NCBI GenBank assembly: GCA_023807065.1
Contig: JAJJLU010003957.1
Coordinates: forward strand, 1-22,850
Direction: 5' to 3'
Origin: Isotricha intestinalis
Lineage: Eukaryota > Ciliophora > Litostomatea > Vestibuliferida > Isotrichidae
Length of the DNA: 22,850 nt
In this document: in pieces, positions 9,534-17,874 of the stretch
Position numbering within the stretch: position 1 is the stretch's first letter
How the letters are laid out: every line of letters starts with the position of its first letter
Notes under the pieces: generated by a model
Told to the model about the DNA's origin: nothing
What the model saw: only the letters and a program-made list of their open reading frames with translations
Databases searched by the model: none
Made by a program: the position numbers and the translations under genes

Positions 9534-12317
9534 ATGGAGAAATCCCCTTTATATTTAAGTAAAAAAAATTTGATTTTATCAGAAGATAGAATTATAAATA
9601 AAGAAAAAGTAAATATATAAATGATATATAGAAAATCAATAAATATATTTTAACAAAACCATCATCAAGTAGAATTAAAAGAATAAATTATATTTTTAAT
9701 GATCCAATAGAAAAAAATTATTTTTCTGAAAGAGAAATTTTAATAAAAAAAAAATTAAATAAAAAAAATTTATCATTAAATCAAATAAATTCTCAAATTT
9801 TATCTCAAGTTAAATTTTTAAGAACAGATTCAAATATAAATAATCATCATAATAATATTTTAAACTATAAAAAAGAAATAAAGAGTTTCCATATTAATTA
9901 TAAAAGTGATGATTCAATTAAAATAAATAAAACAAAAAATAATACAGTGAATTATTTTTCTAGTGATGAAAAAAAAAAAACAAAATTTAAAAGGAATATA
10001 AATAAATATAACATCAATTCTTATTTAAATCAAAATAAACTAGTAAAATTTTTACAAAACATGAAAGTAAAAAATAAATCTAATGATTTAAAAATAAATA
10101 CAATAAATTATTCAACTTTAAGTTTATCTCCTAAAACAAAAAGGCTATCTCCAGATTCAAAAATAAATTTATCAGAAATTAATTTTAAAAGTTTATCAAA
10201 AAGAGAAAATACATTAAGTATTAATGAAGATGAGAATAAAAATGATAGTGTATCATTAACAAATAAGGATTTTCTTTTTAGTAAATTAAATCGAACTTTA
10301 AAAAAAAAAGACATAAAAGAAAATAGTGAATTAGATATAAATCAATTTAAAAGTTTTAGAGGATTAAAGAGAAGAACTTTTTCTAAGAATGATTCAAACA
10401 AAAAAAATGAAAATATTAAATATAAATTAAATATAGATATTCTTCCTCTTAATTTACAATATCAAAATAATTTAAATAAACATAAAAGAAGAAATTCTTT
10501 GCCAATAAATAAGAATAAAATAATTAATTCAAATTCAGAAACTGATTATTATGAAGCAAGAATAAATAAAGTTCAAACTATTAATAATATAATTATAACA
10601 GAACCTAATATTATAAGTGAAAATTCTAATAAAAAACTTTTTAAAAGAAAAAAAACATTAAGAAGAAGAAATTCAATTTATAATAAATTAAAAGAAAGAA
10701 ATTCAAATAAAAAAAAAAATTCTATTTTTATGAAAGAATTAAAATTAAGTATTGAAAAAATAAGCGAAAATGAATTTTTAGTTGATCCTCTTCAAAAAAA
10801 ATTTATAACTAAACAATTTTCAACAATTGAAAGTATAATGAATGACATTAAAAATAATAAAATTAATTTCTCTCAAAAATTAATTGATAAAATAGTACAT
10901 AAATTTTCTAATGAAATGGAAGAAAAGGAAAAAATTTTATTAAAAAAAGAATTTAGTACTTTTTTAGGAAAAGAAGAAACTTTAAAAAAAATATATAAAA
11001 GTTTATTTTTTCAAATAAGAAAAGAAATATTGAAAAGATTTTTATATATGGTCTTTAAATCAATATATGCATTTAAAAAAAAAAGAAGAATAATAAGAAG
11101 TTTTTATACAATAACATTTCCATTTTTATTAGATAAATATTTAAATCCAAGAAAAGGAGTTTTATCTTTAATATTTCGTTTTGGAATTGAAAGGAATAAT
11201 ACTCTTTCAAAACCAAAAAGAAAATTTGATAATTTAAGAATTAATGAAATTATTCAACCTTCTATAAATCATAAAATCATAAGTTCATTTGATAATAATA
11301 AATCTAATTTTAATATTACTAATAATAATAATGATAAAGCAATTAATAATATTAAAAATGATTCATATAGTAAATTTGTTAGAAACTTTAATATAGATTT
11401 AAAAAAAAATATGACAAATTTATTTAAACAAAATAATAATGTTTTTCCTGAAAAAACATTAATTTCACAAAGAAAAAATTTAATGAAAATTGAAAGTTTA
11501 TTAGAAAAAGCAAAAATTCGTGTAAATAATATATTATATATACATGAATTTTTATCAAATGATACTTCACATAGTATTGAAATTCAACCTTTAATTAATG
11601 TTCAATTAAAAAATTATAGAGCTAAATTTTTTACTAAAAATACTTATAAAAAACAAATTAAAAAAGTATCAAAAATGAAATATAGAAAATCTTCATTATT
11701 TGATGATTATTTTTTGGGTAATTTTAATGGGAGAAAATTAAGAATTGCTTCATCTAGAAAATATATATATGATAATTTTATAACTAGACCTAAAAAAATT
11801 TTTAAAACTAAAAAATTTATACAAGAATTTAAAATTTCATCTAATATATTTTCATCAACAAATAAAGATATAACAAATATAAAAACTCAACTTTTAAAAG
11901 CATTAGAACTTAAAGGAGTAAGAAATAATTTATATAAAGTTATATTTCATTATATTTCTTGTGATAATACAGTTTTAGTAAAAAAAACAATAAATGATAA
12001 TTATGGTTTTATGAATATAAATTATAAAGATGAAAAAGGATATACGTTTTTAAATGCTGCAGTTAAATGTGAATGTAAAAGTGAACTTATCCAATTTTTG
12101 TTAATTAAAGGATGTAATCCTAATATTCCAAATGTAATATATTTATATTTAATTTTATTATTAGAATAATGGAAATTGTCCTTTACATTTTGCTTTATCT
12201 TATCAAAATTATAAAATTGCTAATTTATTAATTCATCATGGGGCCGATGAAACAAAAATTAACAACAAAGGATTAAATCCTTGGAGATGTATTAATATCA
12301 CTTTAAATGATGATTAA
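9534..12317 (+). CDS. Large basic Asn/Lys/Ser-rich protein with C-terminal ankyrin repeats (three exons, about 909 aa)
   Basis: Exon 1 is 9534-9608 (MEKSPLYLSKKNLILSEDR..., with TGA directly before the ATG), exon 2 is 9632-12133 and exon 3 is 12165-12317. Both introns are GT...TAG, phase 0, 23 and 31 nt. Without the second splice the protein ends in a meaningless VIYLYLILLLE tail; with it, ankyrin helices continue as GNCPLHFALSYQNYKIANLL and IHHGADETKINNKGLNPW, ending in TAA. The first splice opens a further 105 codons upstream of 9947. The body (residues 1-780) is basic, Ser/Asn/Lys-rich and mostly disordered, with RRRNS-type stretches that could be phosphorylation sites. Ankyrin repeats occupy about the last 110 residues (GYTFLNAAVKCECKSELIQF and following) and usually bind protein partners. 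A second possible micro-intron at about 9559-9582 is in frame and not required. Confidence 0.8.
9609..9631 (+). other. Spliceosomal micro-intron, 23 nt
   Basis: It begins GTAAATATATAA and ends ATATAG, and carries an in-frame TAA if not removed. Removing it joins codon 25 (AAA) to an open frame of 834 codons. Phase 0. Confidence 0.7.
12134..12164 (+). other. Spliceosomal micro-intron, 31 nt
   Basis: It begins GTAATATATTT and ends TTATTAG, phase 0. Splicing restores a recognisable ankyrin repeat (CNPNIPN joined to NNGNCPLHFAL), which is strong functional evidence for the intron. Confidence 0.9.
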
Positions 12318-12538
12318 AATAAAATTGATATTTTATTTATTTATTTCATTTTATTTATAATCAAAATAAATGATAATTATATATATGAGTTTACATAATA
12401 ATTTATGTAATATATATTTTCAAATATTTGTTAATAACAAAGAATTTTTTAAATATATTATTAAAAATATATATTCAATAAAAAGATTATAATTTTAATA
12501 AATTTATTTGATATTTAAAAATATTTTAATATATAAAA

Positions 12539-12832
12539 TCATCCAAAAAGAATTTCAATTATTATAAAAGTTGCATTTAATGCAATTAATGGATCTATAA
12601 ATTTAAATATATATTAAATTTACATTTTAAATAAACTCTAAAGAAATATAATAATAAGGCAATTTGATTCTTTGGATTTATTATTGTTGTATTTCCTTGA
12701 AAAGGTTCATTTAAACCAACTAATTTTTTATTTTTATAATTTACATTTCTTTAAAAATCTATCACTTAAAATTGCAATAGCATTTATAATAAGTAAAGCA
12801 CTTTCTAAAATAAAAAATAAAGAAAATCCCAT
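12539..12832 (-). CDS. YOS1: Yos1/IER3IP1-like ER-Golgi membrane protein (three exons, 79 aa)
   Basis: Exons on the minus strand are 12832-12745, 12719-12624 and 12594-12539, separated by 25- and 29-nt GTAAAT...TAG introns, both in phase 1. The joined product is 79 aa, close to the roughly 80-85 aa of Yos1/IER3IP1. It begins MGFSLFFILESALLIINAIA, then ILSDRFLKKFGLNEP, a loop, and FFRVYLKYPLIALNATFIII ending EILFG and TGA. The family pattern is all present: an N-terminal hydrophobic helix with LL-x-N-A-I-A-x-L, then RFL-K, then a P-L-I-x-x-N helix ending L-F-G. Yos1 acts with Yip1/Yif1 in ER-to-Golgi transport. The gene is convergent with the ankyrin gene, ending about 220 bases from it. Neither intron phase nor length leaves any reading-frame conflict. 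Confidence 0.92.
12595..12623 (-). other. Spliceosomal micro-intron, 29 nt (YOS1 intron 2)
   Basis: On the minus strand it begins GTAAATTTAATA and ends TTTATAG. Splicing rebuilds the tyrosine codon of LKYPLIALN, the conserved P-L-I motif of the family. Confidence 0.9.
12720..12744 (-). other. Spliceosomal micro-intron, 25 nt (YOS1 intron 1)
   Basis: On the minus strand it begins GTAAATTATAA and ends AAATTAG. Splicing rebuilds the phenylalanine codon in RFLKKFGL, matching the family's R-F-L-K-x-x-G. Confidence 0.9.
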
Positions 12833-13266
12833 TTAATTCTTGAATAAAAAATTAAATTAAATTCAATTATTTTTTTATTACTGAAATATTTTGTTTATTT
12901 TCTTATTAATACTTTTAATTTTATATTTTTATTTTTTATATTAATAATTTAAAGTGTAAAAAAGTTTTTATCCTTAAATTTAATGTTTTTATGCTTTGAG
13001 AAAGAAGTGACAATATATCAGATAAGTAATCTTTATGATTTCTAAATACTTTATTATATTTTTTTATTGAATTTAAATTTTTAATATATCAACTAAACTG
13101 GGTTTTCAAAAGAAGAAAAAACTTTTTCCAAAAAAATTTAAGTCATTTGACTCTGAAAATATCATTGGTATTAATATATCAATTAATAAAATTGAGTATT
13201 TCTTTTTTTATTTTATGTTAATTTTTTAATCTAATTTTAAAATTTTATTTATTTAAAACACCATTC
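12833..13266. other. Intergenic stretch with one weak coding-like fragment
   Basis: Mostly featureless A+T. At about 13100-13223 on the plus strand a reading GFSKEEKTFSKK, then after a shift of one base in an A run FKSFDSENIIGINISINKIE, looks like old coding sequence, but it has no start and no recognisable family. Confidence 0.3.
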
Positions 13267-13806
13267 CTAATATCTTGGAAGTGGATTAAGTATTTGCTTA
13301 TAATCTCTATTTAATAAATAATGCATTTTAGTAATAATATCCATTTTGAGTTTATCATTATTAATAACAGGAGAGACCAATTCATTTCTACATTTTTCCA
13401 TATTCAAAACTATTTGACAAACCTTTTTTAAACTTTTAAGAGAAGGAAGAGTAGTTTCAAGCAAAGCATAAGTAAAAGAGACTTTATTTCGAAGTGTAAT
13501 TAAATTATAAAATTCAGCTTTTACTTTTCCTCCAATTGTTGGATCATACATTAAATCAACATCCATTACATTGTTTTTTCCATTTGGATTTTTTATCCAA
13601 TCTTGAACTTTTTTCGGAATTTGATTATGATTTAAAAGAACTGATTTATAATCTCGTTCAAGAGAAAAATCGAATCTAATTCCCTTGTTTAATCTTACAT
13701 TTTCTAATATCTTTGTATAATCATTTGGTTTTTGTGATCTCACCGGTGTTATTGCTAAAAAAACCCATGAAGTCAATGTTATCAATATTATGATTGAGTA
13801 TTTCAT
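13267..13806 (-). CDS. Small secreted protein, family unknown, tandem paralog (179 aa)
   Basis: The frame runs from ATG at 13806 to TAG and is intact. It starts with a clear signal peptide (hydrophobic residues 4-20, likely cleavage after about residue 24, VRS then QKPNDY), so the protein is probably exported or lumenal. The mature part is about 155 aa with two cysteines, C130 and C139 (KKVCQIVLNMEKCRNE), which could form a disulphide, and a motif VDLMYDPTIGGKVKAE. No membrane segment follows the signal. The neighbour at 14069-14704 is a clear paralog sharing SQK after the signal, the D-x-x-Y-D-x-x-x-GGK-x-x-x-E motif and the C-x8-C pair (C-x4-G-x3-EKC in the copy). I do not recognise the fold. 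The secretory context fits a protease inhibitor, lysosomal or secreted factor equally well; none is supported specifically. Confidence 0.75.
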   Translation of the reverse strand: MKYSIIILITLTSWVFLAITPVRSQKPNDYTKILENVRLNKGIRFDFSLERDYKSVLLNHNQIPKKVQDWIKNPNGKNNVMDVDLMYDPTIGGKVKAEFYNLITLRNKVSFTYALLETTLPSLKSLKKVCQIVLNMEKCRNELVSPVINNDKLKMDIITKMHYLLNRDYKQILNPLPRY

Positions 13807-14068
13807 TTATTTTTTGATGATTTTAGATTTTGATTTTTTTATTTATTTTTTGTTTTCAGAAATATTATAATTTAAAAGAAATATTATATAATGAAAAAGT
13901 CTGTTTATAATTTTTATTTGTTTTTTTGAATTAATATGTGATACTAATATTTTTTTTATGCTGAAAATAATAAAATTATTATTTATTTTTTAAAAAAATA
14001 ATAAAAATGATATCTTTTATTCATTCAAAATATTTTTTTTTAATGTTTAACTAATATTAGATTGTTAT

Positions 14069-14704
14069 TTAATTGATTTTAATTAGCTTTAAAGTCCTAT
14101 TTAATAATTTAGGTTTAATAGGTTTAAAAGGTTCTAAAGGATCTAAAGGTATTAAAGGTTTGAAAGGTTCATAAAGGCGAGATAATTGTATTTTTATTTT
14201 ATTTCTCATTTTTTGTATTATTGAATATGAATCATATCTTTAAGTTTAATTTTATCAACATAAGGTGTATATAAAATATTTTTACATTTTTCATAATTTC
14301 CAACTCTTGTACATTCTCTTTTTAAAGTAGGTTCAATTCTAGACAAACTACCATAAATTGTTCCATATTGAACAACAATTTTATTATTTTCAGTTTTATG
14401 AATCATTAATTCACCAGTAGCTTTTCCTCCTGTTTCTGCATCATAAACTACATCAATTTTTAATAAAATATTATCATCTTTAGGATTGGTAGTTTTAAGA
14501 AAATTTTTTAAATTTTGAGAAATATTCGCTGATAAAAGTTTTCCTATGTAATTTTCATTTTTATCGTATAATCTTTGATATCCTATAATTTTTATTCCAC
14601 TTATTAACCTGTTATAATCTACATTTTTGGGAATTTATTGAATGAAAGTTGTTTAAAATTAGTGTAAGAATTAATAAAGGAAAATATTTTATTGTGTTTT
14701 TCAT
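14069..14704 (-). pseudogene. Frameshifted paralog of the secreted protein, with proline-repeat tail
   Basis: It starts at ATG 14704 with a signal peptide (MKNTIKYFPLLILTLILNNF... SINSQ). A frameshift follows at about 14623-14630; the continuing frame gives NVDYNRLISGIKIIGYQRLY, DVVYDAETGGKATGE and CTRVGNYEKCKN, aligning with the intact 13267-13806 gene. That frame stops at TAA 14218-14220. One shift later the reading resumes as SIIQKMRNKIKIQLSRLYEPF and a proline-rich tail (KPLIPLDPLEPFKPIKPK), stopping at TAA 14069-14071; SIIQKM aligns with IITKM of the paralog. Two frameshifts make a pseudogene likely, though two sequencing indels remain possible. Only the part from LMIHKTENNK to the first TAA is open from a methionine. 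Confidence 0.7.
14112..14165. repeat. Six-copy 9-nt tandem repeat
   Basis: Consecutive units are GGTTTAATA, GGTTTAAAA, GGTTCTAAA, GGATCTAAA, GGTATTAAA and GGTTTGAAA. On the minus strand they encode the proline-rich tail (x-x-P every three residues) of the broken secreted paralog. Confidence 0.85.
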
Positions 14705-15077
14705 TTTTTATTTTTATATTTTATATTAATTGAAGGTCTATAAATAATTTTGTAACTTATGAAATATTTTATTTGATATATAAGCAATTTTTATTTGATA
14801 ATAATAAAAATAAAAATATATTATTTTCATATAAAAGAAAAAAAATTAATGATAAAAAATATATTTTTCTATATTAAAAACAACAATGAATTTAACAAAA
14901 TAAATATTTAAAGTTTAATGTTAAATTATACAAAGTATATAATATTTTTTTTTTCCATTAATTGGTACCAATTAAAAATGGTAAGTTAATTATTATTAAT
15001 AAAATAATAAATTTAAAATTTGAATAACCTATATTTACAAAATCTATATTATAAGAAATAATAATATTTATATTTCC
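14705..15077. other. Intergenic region with an 18-nt perfect palindrome
   Basis: A+T-rich sequence without a gene. Positions 14958-14975 form TTAATTGGTACCAATTAA, a perfect palindrome flanked by CCA on the left (14955-14957) and TGG on the right (14979-14981). It lies about 250 bases upstream of the broken secreted paralog and about 100 bases beyond the 3' end of the 275-aa gene. Confidence 0.5.
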
Positions 15078-15905
15078 TTAATAATTAACGTTAAACATTT
15101 TTTTTTTTTTGCCAAGAAAAGTATTTTTAAATACTTTTTTTTTATTTCCTTTACTTAAAAGGAAATATTCGCACATATTTTTAGAAACATAATCATATAA
15201 AGTTGCAATTTTTTTACCATCTTTTAAATAAATTTTTTCAAAATCTTTTTTATATAAATCACTATCAATATAAATCATATAAACTTGTTGGAAAGTTGAA
15301 TTAAATATTTCATTAAATAAATCTAATTTCCCTTTTCTTATTAAATTTTTTTTAATAATTTCTTCATAAGAAGGAAGTAATTTATATTCATAATAAATAT
15401 CACCAATTGTTTTAATTAAATATTTCTTATTAAAATCAATTTTTATATTTGTTATAAAATTTTGAGGTAATCTTCCAATTAAAAGATTTAAACTTAATTT
15501 TAAAACTTCATGAATTGCTTTTAAACATTTTGATTTAGATTTTTTTAAAAGACTATCAATGTGAGTTTTTCTGGTATCTTCAATTCCTAATTTTATTCTT
15601 AAATTATTAAAATTAATATGAAAAGAATGTGAAAAAGATTTTGAATTTGTGAATAAATTTGAATTTTGATTTTCTTTAAAGAAATTAAAAATTAGATTAT
15701 TCGAAATTAAATTTTTTCTTAATTCATTCACTTGATTTAAATTAGTGTCTTTAAAAAAAATATTATTTGAAAAAGAAGAACTATTACTTGAAAGTGCAGT
15801 TATATCTGATGTTTTTTTATCAAATTTTTTTTGCTCTTTTTCTTCTTTTTTTATATTTAGTTTATTTAATGAAGAGGAATATATATCAATAAAAAAAGGT
15901 TTCAT
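15078..15905 (-). CDS. 275-aa protein of probable ciliate-type family, function unknown
   Basis: The frame runs from ATG at 15905 to TAA and is intact. The first 110 residues are Ser/Asn/Lys-rich and probably disordered. Residues about 117-262 look folded: LLKKSKSKCLKAIHEVLKLS, then GRLPQNFITNIKIDFNKKYL, LPSYEEIIKKNLIRKGKLDL, and DFEKIYLKDGKKIATLYDYV, ending in a basic tail (GNKKKVFKNTFLGKKKK). The LPQ-x-FI-x-NI motif followed by NKK-x-L-x-x-T-x-x-x-I recalls a family of uncharacterised proteins I associate with ciliates; this is recollection, not a search. No signal peptide, membrane segment or catalytic motif is visible. Confidence 0.65.
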   Translation of the reverse strand: MKPFFIDIYSSSLNKLNIKKEEKEQKKFDKKTSDITALSSNSSSFSNNIFFKDTNLNQVNELRKNLISNNLIFNFFKENQNSNLFTNSKSFSHSFHINFNNLRIKLGIEDTRKTHIDSLLKKSKSKCLKAIHEVLKLSLNLLIGRLPQNFITNIKIDFNKKYLIKTIGDIYYEYKLLPSYEEIIKKNLIRKGKLDLFNEIFNSTFQQVYMIYIDSDLYKKDFEKIYLKDGKKIATLYDYVSKNMCEYFLLSKGNKKKVFKNTFLGKKKKMFNVNY

Positions 15906-16268
15906 TTATATTTAAATTTTTATTGTTTAAGGATTCATTTATATATAAATTATTATTAATTAGATTATTTTTTCGCATATTTTATTTTTTATAATTATTT
16001 ATTTTTTATTTTTTTTCCATTTTTTTCTAAATATTTATTTCATAATTAATGTTTATTTAGTTTAGTGTAATTAAATTTGATACTAGTTAATTAAAAAAAT
16101 AATATAATTTAATTAAAATTTTTTTAGATAATATGTTATTTTTCAATTGAAATAATATTTTATTTTAACTAATTTCAATTAATTTAATTCCATTTATATG
16201 ATATTATTACTCTTTTGAAGATTTAAAATAAATAATTAACTATTAATTTTATTTAATAAATTAATAAA
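15906..16268. other. Intergenic A+T-rich region
   Basis: No coding-like stretch on either strand; only short A and T runs and weak inverted TTAATTAA-like words. Confidence 0.4.
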
Positions 16269-16370
16269 TTAATCAATTGATTGTTTTACCCATTGTTGTA
16301 AATTATAATAATTTATAATTGGTTTTACAATATCAAAAAACAAAAATGTTAGAAAAACAATGAAAATCAT
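16269..16370 (-). CDS. Possible 33-aa single-pass membrane peptide or isolated exon
   Basis: ATG at 16370 opens a 33-codon frame reading MIFIVFLTFLFFDIVKPIIN then YYNLQQWVKQSID and TAA. The open frame extends another 20 or so codons upstream (KPISFPQLNNEFILVS) before a TAA. The C-terminal half uses Gln, Trp, Val and Lys codons unlike random A+T sequence, so it looks translated. One membrane helix with a short polar tail would suit a small tail-anchored or ER-complex subunit. I found no convincing splice acceptor or upstream exon, so it may equally be a relic. Confidence 0.35.
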   Translation of the reverse strand: MIFIVFLTFLFFDIVKPIINYYNLQQWVKQSID

Positions 16371-16855
16371 CGAAACTAATATAAATTCATTATTTAATTG
16401 TGGAAATGATATAGGTTTAGTAATATATAATAAATTTAATTAAAAAGTATCTAATATAATATTAAATAGAGATTTAAAATAATTTAATCATTTTTTGAAA
16501 TTATTTAGTGTAAATATTTATTGAAATTATTTATTATAATTATTTATTATAATTATTTACTATAGTGAATCATATAAGAAAAAATGACAAAAACAATAAT
16601 ATTTAGTAATTCTCAGATAAAAATGGCAAATATAATTGTATAAATTAAATTGATTTTAATGATATAGTTAATTTTTAATTTTTATAATAAATATTTTTAA
16701 AATCATAATATATATTATTTAAAGATTTACCTTTTATTACTGAATCATAAATATAGTTATAAAAATTTTACTTTATTTTTATATAAACCCATAATAAATA
16801 TTTTAAAAAAGAATAATCTATTTAAATATCTCATTATTTTTATAAAAAATAAAAT
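16371..16855. other. Intergenic region with short tandem repeats
   Basis: No supported gene. A short tandem of AATTATTTATTAT-like 13-nt units lies at about 16523-16562. The rest is A+T sequence with stops in all frames. Confidence 0.4.
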
Positions 16856-17743
16856 TTAATCATTCATTTCACTTAATTCTTTTTTAGATGATTGTTGTTG
16901 AAATAATAATTTTTCTTTTTCTAATTGAATATTCATTAAAGTAAAATATTTTCTATTGAAAGAAGGTCCATCACAAGTAATAATATTATTATTATCAAGA
17001 AGTAAATTTTTACATTTATTTTTAATATTATTATTTTTATAAGAAGTAGAATTAGCATGAACTAATTGACTAGTTTTTTCATTTTTTATAGGAAAATTTT
17101 TTTTCAAAATATTTACATTCTTTGAAGATTTATTTTTTTTTGTAATTTCTATCTCATTTTTTTTTGAATTTTTCCTAACTATAGTTAAATCTTTCTGAGA
17201 ACAAAATGAATTTATATAAACAGAAGTTTTTTTTCTTTTAATAAAATTTTTAGCAAATTGTCTTAAAAATTGAATTGAAGATTTAACTCTATTATTTTTT
17301 TTATTATTAAAAGAATCAAAAGGAGTATTTAATGATACAGAAGTATCATTTGTATCTTGTGATAATTTTAAAAAAGGTGATTTATCTAAATTTATATTAT
17401 TATTTTCATCATAATTGTGAATTTTTCTATCAGAAATTAATTTCTTATTTATTTTATATTCAATTTCAACAATTGGAGTAATATTTTCAATTTCTTTTGT
17501 TTCTTTTGATTCTTTATTTGTTAAATTTTTTTCCATTAAAAAATCTATGGAACTCTTTCTTTTATTAAAAAAAAATTCACAAGGATTTTCAATGTTGATT
17601 TCTATATTTGAATACATATTATAATAAATATAAGGAGATATAGAATTTATTTTTGTTTTAATTGATTTAAAATGTTCTACTTCTGATTCAATTTTTAATA
17701 ATAAACATGTTCTCGCTTTATTTGCTTTTGTTTCATTTTTCAT
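16856..17743 (-). CDS. Basic Lys/Asn/Ser-rich hypothetical protein (295 aa)
   Basis: The frame is intact from ATG at 17743 to TAA. The N-terminus (MKNETKANKARTCLLLKIES) is followed by a possibly folded section to about residue 60 (SPYIYYNMYSNIEINIE). Residues 60-265 are low complexity, with charged Lys/Asn/Ser stretches and RKSS or KRKKTS sites. The last 30 residues (FTLMNIQLEKEKLLFQQQSS) probably form a helix. No signal peptide, membrane segment or known motif is seen. It lies about 130 bases downstream of the V-ATPase gene on the same strand; I see no functional link. Confidence 0.6.
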   Translation of the reverse strand: MKNETKANKARTCLLLKIESEVEHFKSIKTKINSISPYIYYNMYSNIEINIENPCEFFFNKRKSSIDFLMEKNLTNKESKETKEIENITPIVEIEYKINKKLISDRKIHNYDENNNINLDKSPFLKLSQDTNDTSVSLNTPFDSFNNKKNNRVKSSIQFLRQFAKNFIKRKKTSVYINSFCSQKDLTIVRKNSKKNEIEITKKNKSSKNVNILKKNFPIKNEKTSQLVHANSTSYKNNNIKNKCKNLLLDNNNIITCDGPSFNRKYFTLMNIQLEKEKLLFQQQSSKKELSEMND

Positions 17744-17874
17744 TCAGGTTTATAAAAATTTAAAAAATTAAAAATTTCTTAATAAAAAATAAATTTGTAT
17801 TTAAATCATTTTTTTTTATTTTTTTTAAATTGTTTTTAAATATTATTTACCGATAAATTTTTATTTTTTTATAA

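Noticed and set aside
10108..10314. Minus-strand 68-codon frame inside the ankyrin gene
   Set aside because: Antisense shadow of the long basic coding exon.
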